Source: Deltaproteobacteria bacterium (GTDB lineage Bacteria; Desulfobacterota; Syntrophia; Syntrophales; UBA2210). Taken from it: a DNA stretch of 5,130 bases. Shown here in pieces: positions 1-5,113 of this stretch. Every line of letters starts with the position of its first letter. Position 1 is the stretch's first letter. Made by a program: the position numbers and the translations under genes. The stretch lies in NCBI GenBank assembly GCA_019313735.1, contig JAFDAR010000212.1:1-5130 (forward strand). The letters are read 5' to 3'. A model generated the notes under the pieces. The model did not search any database. It was not told where the DNA came from and saw only the letters and a list, made by a program, of their open reading frames with translations.

Positions 1-38
1 ACAAAACCGGCCCCGATTACAGAAACTTTTCTTTTCAT
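1..38 (-). CDS. 5' end of a Rossmann-fold NAD(P)-binding protein, possibly malate/lactate dehydrogenase (partial)
   Basis: Read leftward from ATG at 38-36, the sequence gives MKRKVSVIGAGF and then runs off the window. A GGAG Shine-Dalgarno core lies at 49-46, seven bases before the ATG, which supports a true start. The beta strand KVSVIG followed by GAGF is the beginning of a GxGxxG dinucleotide-binding loop placed right at the N-terminus. This is typical of malate and lactate dehydrogenases, and also of nucleotide-sugar dehydrogenases and some FAD-dependent enzymes. With only 12 complete codons visible, the family cannot be settled; malate dehydrogenase is my first guess. The gene is divergent from purU and shares the 39-351 spacer with it. 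It is too short for a length-based ORF caller at this edge. Confidence 0.6.
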   Translation of the reverse strand, partial: MKRKVSVIGAGF

Positions 39-83
39 TTTACATCTCCAGTTTAGAAATTTGTAACTCACGTAGTCAGGCTG

Positions 84-99
84 TCCCGACCAGTCGGGA
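84..99. repeat. Small hairpin TCCCGA-CCAG-TCGGGA
   Basis: A perfect 6-bp inverted repeat, TCCCGA (84-89) and TCGGGA (94-99), is separated by four bases and followed by TTAG. It has no T-run on either side, so it is not a standard intrinsic terminator. A hairpin of the same style (arms ending in CCCG and CGGGATTA) recurs at 2262-2281 in another spacer. This suggests a dispersed palindromic element rather than a gene-specific site. Its function is unknown. Confidence 0.5.
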
Positions 100-102
100 T
101 TA

Positions 103-132
103 GGCTGAAGGTGGATAGGCTGAAGGTGGTTA
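103..132. repeat. Two tandem copies of a 15-bp unit GGCTGAAGGTGGWTA
   Basis: GGCTGAAGGTGGATA at 103-117 is followed directly by GGCTGAAGGTGGTTA at 118-132, differing by one base. There is no open reading frame or promoter logic to it. The copies lie in the divergent spacer between the leftward dehydrogenase-like gene and purU. The motif looks like one of the degenerate spacer repeats that accumulate between genes in some genomes. Whether it recurs elsewhere in this genome cannot be seen here. Confidence 0.7.
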
Positions 133-142
133 GTTAGTGCCT

Positions 143-173
143 ACAGCCTGAACAACCTGAATAGACAGCCTGC
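143..173. repeat. Three near-copies of the 9-bp unit ACARCCTGM
   Basis: ACAGCCTGA (143-151) and ACAACCTGA (152-160) are directly adjacent. A third copy, ACAGCCTGC (165-173), follows after four bases. CAGCCT is complementary to the AGGCTG of the 15-bp repeats at 103-132. In addition, GACAGCCTG (164-172) is the exact reverse complement of CAGGCTGTC (77-85). The block 77-172 is therefore bracketed by a 9-bp inverted repeat and could fold back on itself. No coding potential was found. Confidence 0.55.
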
Positions 174-292
174 CCAGATGAACAGTCACTATAAAAGTAT
201 TCACGCCTTCCCCCGCGGATAAACATGAGACGTTATATCATACAGTCAAATTTTGGCAAACCTTTCTTGATACACTCCCGGATCCATCTTTC

Positions 293-320
293 TTGACTTG
301 AACGGCCATTTTCATATATG
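293..320 (+). promoter_or_regulatory. Putative sigma-70 promoter for purU
   Basis: TTGACT (293-298, one mismatch from TTGACA) is followed after 16 bases by TATATG (315-320), which matches TATAAT at four of six positions. Transcription would start near 327, only about 25 bases before the purU ATG and just ahead of the strong ribosome binding site AGGAAGGAG (334-342). The -35 box lies inside the second copy of a 9-bp direct repeat, CTTTCTTGA (262-270 and 288-296), which could be a coincidence or a regulator site. The rest of 174-292 shows nothing I can name. Confidence 0.45.
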
Positions 321-351
321 GAGAGAATCTCTCAGGAAGGAGTTATAAATC

Positions 352-1209
352 ATGGAAAAAACAACGGCTATACTGCTGCTGTCCTGCCCGGATCAAAAGG
401 GGATTGTGGCGGGGATATCCCGCTTTATCGCAGAGTACAATGGCAACATACTGGATGCCGCCCAGTATTCGGTTCAGCCTGAAAATATGCTGTTCATGCG
501 GGTGGAGTGGGATATGGAGGGATTTGCCATCGCCCGTGACGAGCTGAATGACGCGATCGCGCCCCTTGTGAAAAAGTTTGGAATGAGATGGAATATACAT
601 TTCTCCGATTATATGCCGAAGATGGCAATATTTGTTTCCAGACATCTCTACTGTTTTCACGATCTCATACTGAGACACCAGATGGGGGAATTCAGGGCGG
701 AGATACCCCTCGTAATAAGCAATCATCTCGATCTGAAGCCGCTGGCCGATCACTTTGGTCTTCCCTACAGATATTATCCCATTACGCCGGAAAACAAGAT
801 GGAGCAGGAAAAGAAAGAGATTGCCGAACTGGAGAAAGAGGGAATAGACCTGATCGTCCTGGCCCGCTACATGCAGATATTAAGCAATGAATTTGCAAGC
901 AGGTATCATGGGAGGATAATCAATATACATCACTCGTTTCTGCCGGCATTCGCGGGGGGCGATCCCTACCAGCAGGCGTATAACAGGGGAGTGAAGATCA
1001 TCGGCGCCACCAGCCATTACGTCACGAAGACGCTGGACGAAGGGCCCATAATCGCGCAGGATGTTATAAAGATCACGCACAAGGATTCGGTGGACAATAT
1101 GAAACTCAAGGGAAAAGATCTGGAGAGAACCGTTCTCGCGAAGGCGGTCAGACTCCATCTGGAACACCGGATACTGGTTTATGGCTCAAAGAGCATCATC
1201 TTCGATTAA
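352..1209 (+). CDS. purU: Formyltetrahydrofolate deformylase PurU
   Basis: This cytoplasmic enzyme hydrolyses 10-formyltetrahydrofolate to formate and tetrahydrofolate, which balances one-carbon pools and can supply formate for PurT-type purine synthesis. The 285 residues match the usual family length (about 280). Residues 7-85 form an ACT regulatory domain opening with SCPDQKGIVAGIS; in known PurU proteins methionine and glycine act as effectors. Residues 90-285 form the formyltransferase/hydrolase domain. Asn191 and His193 in NIHHSFLPAF and Asp229 in TLDEGPII match the conserved Asn-His-Asp catalytic set, and the His-Asp spacing of 36 is the same as in GAR transformylase. KIIGATSHYVT and the C-terminal KLKGKDLERTVL stretch are also family-typical. 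The start is set by AGGAAGGAG at 334-342, nine bases upstream. A Gate-domain gene follows after 24 bases in the same direction, probably in the same transcript. The gene seems intact. Confidence 0.96.
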   Translation: MEKTTAILLLSCPDQKGIVAGISRFIAEYNGNILDAAQYSVQPENMLFMRVEWDMEGFAIARDELNDAIAPLVKKFGMRWNIHFSDYMPKMAIFVSRHLYCFHDLILRHQMGEFRAEIPLVISNHLDLKPLADHFGLPYRYYPITPENKMEQEKKEIAELEKEGIDLIVLARYMQILSNEFASRYHGRIINIHHSFLPAFAGGDPYQQAYNRGVKIIGATSHYVTKTLDEGPIIAQDVIKITHKDSVDNMKLKGKDLERTVLAKAVRLHLEHRILVYGSKSIIFD

Positions 1210-1233
1210 TCCTCAGATAAAGAATCTCATTAC

Positions 1234-2178
1234 ATGGATTACCAGACAAACAGCGAAAAACTTAAAGAAGGTCTTGCCGGGGGCATCGGCAAGGGGTGGA
1301 AGGGTTTTGTCTGGATGATGGAGATAATCCTTCCGGTATCCTTCCTGACCGCGCTTCTCGCGTGGAGCGGATGGATGGAAAGGGTTGATTTCGTGATTAA
1401 GCCGGTTATGGGGTTTTTGAGCCTTCCAGGTATTGCCGCGCTCCCGCTGCTTATGGGGGCGCTTACCGGTATATATGGTGGAATTGCCTCCATGGCGGTC
1501 CTTCCTCTCAACGCGGGGCAGATGACCTTGATAGCCGTCTTTCTCCTTATAGCGCACAATCTGATTCAGGAAGGCATGATCCAGGGAAAATCGGGCATGG
1601 GGATTCTAAGAGCCACACTTTTCCGTCTTGTCTTCGCTGTCGTTACCGTGCTTATCATAGCGCCCTTCATAAATACAACCGGACAGAGTGTCGCCGCCGC
1701 GATGACTGTCCCGCATTCCAGTCAAACGTTCACGGATATGCTCAGCCAATGGTGGCATGTGATGTGGAGACTGGCCATAAAGATACTTTTCATTATTATG
1801 TTTGTGCTTACGATGGTAGAAATACTCAAAACATTCGGGTGGATAGACCATATTGTCAGATTTATCTCTCCCGTTTTGAAGATTATGGGACTGAGCCGGA
1901 GGGTTGGCATTCTCTGGATAACTGCCATTGTGTTCGGATTGGCCTATGGCGGGGCGGTAATCGTCGAAGAGGCAAAAAGGGGGAATCTTACCGGTGAAGA
2001 ACTGGAGAGGCTTCACCTCTCCATCGGCATCAACCACTCCATGATTGAAGACCCCGCGCTGTTTCTTCCCTTTGGCATAGGTCTGTTCTGGCTATGGATT
2101 CCGCGTCTGCTGATGGCGATAGTCGCAGTGCGTCTGCTTGCATTGTGGCGTAGCTTCGCCGGGCCGAAAAAGAGTTGA
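1234..2178 (+). CDS. Nucleoside-recognition (Gate-domain) integral membrane protein
   Basis: A 314-aa polytopic inner-membrane protein with two Gate-type halves. The first half (about 23-145) has hydrophobic segments near 27-45, 62-92 and 97-112. The second half (about 175-305) has segments near 180-198, 224-245 and 275-303. The halves carry related motifs: AHNLIQEG (107-114) in the first and NHSMIEDP (267-274) in the second, each preceded by a glycine-rich helix (GALTGIYGG and FGLAYGG). This internal duplication is characteristic of the nucleoside-recognition family, which is related to nucleoside transporters and spore-maturation SpmA/SpmB-type proteins; the true substrate is unknown. ATG 1234 is the first start possible after the purU stop, because both genes share one frame with a TAA at 1207. 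It has no good Shine-Dalgarno sequence (only AAAGAA near 1219-1224), which suggests translational coupling to purU. Confidence 0.85.
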   Translation: MDYQTNSEKLKEGLAGGIGKGWKGFVWMMEIILPVSFLTALLAWSGWMERVDFVIKPVMGFLSLPGIAALPLLMGALTGIYGGIASMAVLPLNAGQMTLIAVFLLIAHNLIQEGMIQGKSGMGILRATLFRLVFAVVTVLIIAPFINTTGQSVAAAMTVPHSSQTFTDMLSQWWHVMWRLAIKILFIIMFVLTMVEILKTFGWIDHIVRFISPVLKIMGLSRRVGILWITAIVFGLAYGGAVIVEEAKRGNLTGEELERLHLSIGINHSMIEDPALFLPFGIGLFWLWIPRLLMAIVAVRLLALWRSFAGPKKS

Positions 2179-2204
2179 CAGACCTTCGGGTATTATAATA
2201 GATT
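2175..2204 (+). promoter_or_regulatory. Putative promoter overlapping the stop codon of the Gate gene
   Basis: A perfect TTGACA -35 hexamer at 2175-2180 contains the TGA stop codon of the upstream gene (2176-2178). With an 18-base spacer, TAGATT (2199-2204) could be the -10 box. A better hexamer, TATAAT, lies at 2194-2199, but its 13-base spacing is too short. Transcription would begin near 2211, just before a foldable leader (2215-2281). This would give the kinase-like gene and perhaps the cupin their own promoter. It is predicted from hexamers only. Confidence 0.4.
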
Positions 2205-2214
2205 TCACCATACA

Positions 2215-2281
2215 GTGGGGTTGAGAGAATGTGTTCTTGGCTTCAAATTGAAGCTCCCCACAATCCCGTATAAGCGGGATT
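2215..2281 (+). promoter_or_regulatory. Foldable leader: possible three-way junction plus hairpin upstream of the kinase-like pseudogene
   Basis: Seen in the sequence: an outer stem GTGGGG (2215-2220) with CCCCAC (2256-2261) encloses two hairpins, GAGAA/TTCTT (2225-2229 with 2234-2238, one G-U pair, loop TGTG) and GCTTC/GAAGC (2240-2244 with 2250-2254, loop AAATT). Directly next to it, AATCCCG (2262-2268) pairs with CGGGATT (2275-2281) around a six-base loop. The arrangement is compact and ends about 50 bases before the Shine-Dalgarno sequence. It does not match a riboswitch class that I recognise. Alternatives are a dispersed palindromic DNA element or the remnant of a terminator for the purU operon. 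No T-run follows directly, so an ordinary intrinsic terminator is less likely. Confidence 0.4.
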
Positions 2282-2306
2282 AAGAAAAAATATTTATTTT
2301 TTTATT
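2282..2306. other. AT-only tract with A6TA/TAT6 inverted repeat
   Basis: Apart from one G at 2284, this stretch is entirely A and T. AAAAAATA (2285-2292) and TATTTTTT (2295-2302) form a perfect 8-bp inverted repeat with two bases between. It may act as a bendable or easily melted spacer, or as a weak terminator together with the hairpin just upstream. The remaining bases, 2307-2330, show nothing before the strong GAGGAGG ribosome binding site (2331-2337) of the next gene. Confidence 0.4.
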
Positions 2307-2344
2307 CGCTCGCTGTTCAATTCAAATACTGAGGAGGAAATGCT

Positions 2345-2994
2345 ATGGGCACAGAAATTGATCGTCTTATTGAGGAGCAGGTTAAGAAGTGGGAGATCTC
2401 GAAGGAGAGGAGAAAAAATAAGGAAGGAGCGCACCTGCCTGTCATAACCGTCGAGAGAGAACCGGGAAGCATTGTAACTGATCTGGTTCAGCGAATCTCA
2501 CAGGAACTGAAGCTCGATATCATAGACGCCAGAATCATACATGAAGTGGCCGCAGTTTACTGGACAACTGGGTGCTGTATCTTGGGAGAACGCGGTTCCT
2601 CCTGGCGGATGAGTATGTACACCACCTGACAAAGGTTATAGGTACCATAGGAGAGCAGGGGGGCGCTATTGTTATCGGGAGGGGCGCCAACCTGATTCTT
2701 CCTCCGGATGATACCCTCAGGGTGAGATTCATCGCGCCCATGGAGACGAAGATACGTAATATAATGCGGGAGTTTGGCCTCACTGAAGAGGATGCGAAGA
2801 AGCAGATCCTCCTGAAAGAAGCGGAGCGCAAGGACTCGGTGAGAAAAAACTTCAAGGTGGATATAGAAGATCCCATCAATTACGACCTCATCATAAATAC
2901 GGAATCTCTGGGGACAGAGAATATTGTCGGTATTATAAAATCGGCGCTGAAGTTCAAAAAAATTCCTTCCAGACGCAAGACCGATCTGAAATAG
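2345..2994 (+). pseudogene. Cytidylate-kinase-like family protein, frameshifted with internal deletion
   Basis: Two reading frames together make one protein of the cytidylate-kinase-like P-loop family. The first part starts at ATG 2345 (GAGGAGG at 2331-2337, seven bases upstream) and gives MGTEIDRLIEEQVKKWE, PVITVEREPGS and LDIIDARIIHEVA (to about 2551). It then runs into noise and a TGA at 2627. The second part lies in the other frame and continues from about 2545 with SGRSLLDNWV, LLADEYVHHLTKVIGTIGE, VIVGRGAN-type VIGRGANLILPP, KEAERKDSVRKNF and NYDLIINT, to TAG at 2994. In relatives, as I recall them, 15-20 residues separate the IIHEVA-like helix from the GRSLLDNW-like helix; here they nearly touch around the bases GAAGTGGCC (2544-2552). 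A deletion not divisible by three explains both the loss and the shift. The P-loop also reads REPGSIVT, not the usual REPGSGG type. Sequencing error could explain a shift, but not the missing segment. Confidence 0.75.
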
Positions 2995-3057
2995 ACCCCT
3001 GTGGAATAGAGGGCCTGCCGAACCCGGGTGCAAATTTGAGGAGAAAGGAAACAGACA

Positions 3058-3396
3058 GTGATTATCCGCCATTATGAAGATGTGGAAGCGGTTCAGATGA
3101 TGAAGGGCGTCAAAAAAAGAGTTGTCATAGGAGAACGGGAAGGCGCACCCAATTTTATCATGAGGATATTTGAGCTGGAACCGGGGGCATCCAGTCCTCT
3201 GCACGACCATCCCTGGGAACACGAGATATTTGTGCTGAAGGGGAAGGCCGCGGCCAGGGACAGCGCCGGAGATGAAACCCCTGTGGGGGAAGGGACCACC
3301 ATCTTCATCCCGCCCGGTGAGGAACACTGTCTGATAAATAAAGGCGAAGGAGTTTTTCGCTTTATGTGTCTTATACCGACGGGCGTGGAAACGTAA
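3058..3396 (+). CDS. Small single-domain cupin protein
   Basis: A 112-aa cytoplasmic beta-barrel of the cupin_2 type. Cupin motif 1 is seen at 43-62: PGASSPLHDHPWEHEIFVLKG, with metal ligands His49, His51 and Glu56. Motif 2 is complete at 79-94: G-TTIFI-PPG-EE-H-CLI-N, with His90 as the fourth ligand. A bound divalent metal is therefore expected; the substrate cannot be told, since such stand-alone cupins include isomerases, dioxygenases and sensors. The start is GTG 3058, chosen because AAAGGA (3044-3049) lies eight bases ahead and GAGGAG (3038-3043) just before it; the next in-frame ATG would remove the first strand. It sits 63 bases after the kinase-like pseudogene with no terminator between, so it is probably transcribed from an upstream promoter. 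Its last bases run directly into a short tandem array. Confidence 0.88.
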   Translation: MIIRHYEDVEAVQMMKGVKKRVVIGEREGAPNFIMRIFELEPGASSPLHDHPWEHEIFVLKGKAAARDSAGDETPVGEGTTIFIPPGEEHCLINKGEGVFRFMCLIPTGVET

Positions 3397-3430
3397 CCGT
3401 TTACGGTTTACAGTTACCGGTTCACGGTTG
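3396..3430. repeat. Degenerate 6-8-bp tandem array of ACSGTTN units
   Basis: Five units follow head to tail directly after the cupin stop codon: ACCGTTT (3396-3402), ACGGTTT (3403-3409), ACAGTT (3410-3415), ACCGGTTC (3416-3423) and ACGGTTG (3424-3430). The units vary in length and sequence but keep the AC-x-GTT core. AACCGT (3395-3400) and ACGGTT (3403-3408) also form a tight palindrome. It is non-coding and unlike the octamer array 75 bases further on. Confidence 0.6.
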
Positions 3431-3495
3431 AAAAAACATAATCAGCATAGAGTTTGTCTGACTTTTGCCGGGCTTTCAACTCTTTGTGGTTTTTT
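3431..3495. terminator. Possible two-way terminator between convergent genes
   Basis: A six-base A run (3431-3436) and a six-base T run (3490-3495) flank an imperfect inverted repeat. The core arms are AGAGTT (3449-3454) and AACTCT (3478-3483), with CA/TG pairs outside a one-base mismatch (3446-3447 with 3485-3486). The position between the 3' ends of the cupin and the minus-strand lipoprotein fits a bidirectional terminator. The stem is AT-rich and the loop is large (23 bases), so this is a weak call. Confidence 0.3.
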
Positions 3496-3505
3496 AGCAT
3501 CTCGC

Positions 3506-3537
3506 TTGAATCCTCGGATCCTTGGCCCCTCGAACCC
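3506..3537. repeat. Four tandem copies of an 8-bp unit TYGRNYCC
   Basis: TTGAATCC (3506-3513), TCGGATCC (3514-3521), TTGGCCCC (3522-3529) and TCGAACCC (3530-3537) follow without gaps and are followed by TTTT. Positions 1, 3, 7 and 8 of the unit are invariant, while the others vary mostly between A and G or between C and T. The array ends 14 bases before the 3' end of the minus-strand lipoprotein gene. It encodes nothing on either strand. Confidence 0.65.
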
Positions 3538-3551
3538 TTTTCTATATATGA

Positions 3552-5027
3552 TTATCTTATCTGAACAATCTCCCCATTCATCAGCGTGAGTATGTGGAGG
3601 GGCCTTTCCGCGTCTCCTGTCCCGGAAAATGAAGTCATTCCTGTTATGCCTGTTATCAGATCTGCCATTATTTTTGTCGCATCGTACGCTAACGCCTCCA
3701 TATTGCCAGGTTCCCTGCCGCACGCGACATAAAAACGATCTATGAAATCCCTGACCTCCGGGCGGGCGCTGTCCAGGAAAAAGCAGTCGGTAAAGATCGC
3801 CCCTTCAAGATACTCGCTGTTCTTCTTCAGGATATCCGGAGAATTCCAGATGCTTGTTCCCAGGAGTTGCGCCAGTTGGGGGGCTATCATGCTCGCGATG
3901 AAACAGGAATCTGGTATAAAGAGCGCGTCAAAATCCACGATCGGGACAGGCTTTTCTCCGGACGCCTCATCCTCTTCAGAAAAGTTCAACCCGGTTAACG
4001 CCTTTATTTCCTTGCCGAAGTCGGTCTGCTTGCCACTGTATGACTCCACACCGCGTATCTGTCCTCCCTGCCGCAGCACCTCATCCCAGAACAGGTTCAT
4101 CATCTCTGTTCCATAATTATCGTCGGGATATAAGATAGCGAAATTCTTTATGCCGAGGTTCTCGATGGAATATGTAACAAGAGTCCTTACCTGCATCTCG
4201 CCGGTAAGAAAATATCGAAAAACATATTCACCTGTCTCGGTAATATCTTTTCTCTGGGTCAGAGTTATTATGGGGACGCCCAGTTCCTGAGCCTCTTTGG
4301 CTGCTTCAAGGGCCGCCGCGCTTCCGAGTGGACCTGTTATGCCGACAACATGATGTTCACTGGCCAGCCTTTTCACCGCTTCCCTGGCAGTGTCGGGATC
4401 ACCTTTCGAGTCTTCTATGAAGAGCTGTATGGGGGTGTCACGCTCCGGGTCGAATATGCCGGAAGCGAGAATAACGGCATCAAGCGCCTGGTTTCCATAG
4501 GTGGCATATTTTCCGGTAAGGGGAAGAACACACCCGACCGCGTATGGGTTTACCAGCTTCATGGCGGCAATTCTCCGGCGCAGGGCCTCACCCTTTTTGA
4601 ACAGGGGATGTCCCTTGTAACCGAAGAGAAACCTGCTTAGATATTCATCCGCCTTCTCAAAATCCCTGATATCGGAAGATGCCACAGCGAGCGCGTAGAG
4701 AAGATACCCCGAGGGATATCCCCACCAGTAATCCTTTTTTATCTCTTTAAGCTGATCGAGTGACAGTCCATCGGCGATAATGGCTTCAATCTTCTTCCTT
4801 ACAGATTGTTCAAGCGCTGCATCCGGTCCGCTCTCCAGTGATTTCATGTACCAGTCGAATGCCGCCCTGTTGTCGCCTGCCTTTGCAAGGTTGTCGCCCG
4901 TCAATGATTCCATTTCTCCGGCACCGGGCCGGGGGAATTTACCCACTGTAATCCTTGCGCATCCGGCGGCAAACAGTATCAGCACGGCGCACAGGACACA
5001 CAATATTTGTTGTTGCCTTTTCATCAT
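3552..5027 (-). CDS. LpoA-like / branched-chain-amino-acid-binding-type periplasmic lipoprotein
   Basis: A 491-aa predicted lipoprotein. Residues 1-23 are a signal peptide: MMKRQQQ, a hydrophobic core, then FAAGC with Cys23 as the lipidated residue (Ala at -3 is less usual than Leu). Residues 40-155 are helical and look TPR-like (AKAGDNRAAFDWYMKSLE; RDFEKADEYLSRF). From about 162 to 465 it is a type-I periplasmic binding fold (Peripla_BP_6): VGCVLPLTGKYATYGNQAL, VVGITGPLGS, FAILYPDDNYG, LLGTSIWNSP and EALAYDATKIMADLI. The fold ends with a HILTLMNGEIV strand. The order lipobox, helical repeats, binding fold is that of LpoA-type penicillin-binding-protein activators and of related proteins in Desulfobacterota. 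An activator role in peptidoglycan synthesis is inferred only; an amino-acid sensor or receptor is possible. No transporter genes are adjacent. An in-frame stop at 5060-5058 and no other start in between fix ATG 5027 (or ATG 5024); the Shine-Dalgarno sequence is weak. A promoter lies at 5113-5087. Confidence 0.85.
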   Translation of the reverse strand: MMKRQQQILCVLCAVLILFAAGCARITVGKFPRPGAGEMESLTGDNLAKAGDNRAAFDWYMKSLESGPDAALEQSVRKKIEAIIADGLSLDQLKEIKKDYWWGYPSGYLLYALAVASSDIRDFEKADEYLSRFLFGYKGHPLFKKGEALRRRIAAMKLVNPYAVGCVLPLTGKYATYGNQALDAVILASGIFDPERDTPIQLFIEDSKGDPDTAREAVKRLASEHHVVGITGPLGSAAALEAAKEAQELGVPIITLTQRKDITETGEYVFRYFLTGEMQVRTLVTYSIENLGIKNFAILYPDDNYGTEMMNLFWDEVLRQGGQIRGVESYSGKQTDFGKEIKALTGLNFSEEDEASGEKPVPIVDFDALFIPDSCFIASMIAPQLAQLLGTSIWNSPDILKKNSEYLEGAIFTDCFFLDSARPEVRDFIDRFYVACGREPGNMEALAYDATKIMADLITGITGMTSFSGTGDAERPLHILTLMNGEIVQIR

Positions 5028-5086
5028 AATCTCATTTGTACAGCGAGCCTGTATATCTCAGAATCAATAAAAACAGACAGTTCATG

Positions 5087-5113
5087 ATTATACTTGAGCG
5101 CGGAGTTTGTCAA
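5087..5113 (-). promoter_or_regulatory. Putative sigma-70 promoter of the lipoprotein gene
   Basis: On the minus strand, a perfect TTGACA (5113-5108) and a perfect TATAAT (5092-5087) are separated by 15 bases, slightly shorter than the usual 16-18. The start of transcription would be near 5080, leaving an untranslated leader of about 50 bases. This is the best hexamer pair in the window and fits a steadily expressed envelope protein. Confidence 0.6.

Noticed and set aside
77..173. CRISPR-like array
   Set aside because: Units are 9-15 bp, directly adjacent, and without spacers of constant length. They are simple degenerate repeats.
253..270. Sigma-54 promoter (TTGGCA ... TTGAT)
   Set aside because: The GG is present, but the GC element expected 12 bases downstream of it is missing, so the spacing does not fit.
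343..753. Minus-strand open frame antisense to purU
   Set aside because: purU is fully supported on the plus strand with its catalytic residues. The antisense product matches nothing I know and has no good start signal.
1606..2037. Minus-strand open frame antisense to the Gate gene
   Set aside because: The plus-strand protein has two related membrane halves. The antisense product is a polar shadow without domain features.
2262..2306. Standard intrinsic terminator after the purU operon
   Set aside because: The hairpin is followed by A-rich sequence and the T run begins 16 or more bases later, so it is not the usual stem followed directly by a T-run.
2340..2344. Alternative start ATG 2340 for the kinase-like gene
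   Set aside because: It is only two bases after the Shine-Dalgarno sequence and in a different frame from MGTEIDRLIEEQ.
2572..2994. A separate gene starting at GTG 2572
   Set aside because: Family-like sequence (SGRSLLDNW) is already in this frame from 2545, upstream of the GTG, and there is no ribosome binding site. It is the downstream half of a broken gene.
2557..3327. 256-codon minus-strand open frame
   Set aside because: It lies antisense to the kinase-like gene and the cupin, both of which show clear family motifs. The translated product has no recognisable domain and is rich in residues typical of shadow frames.
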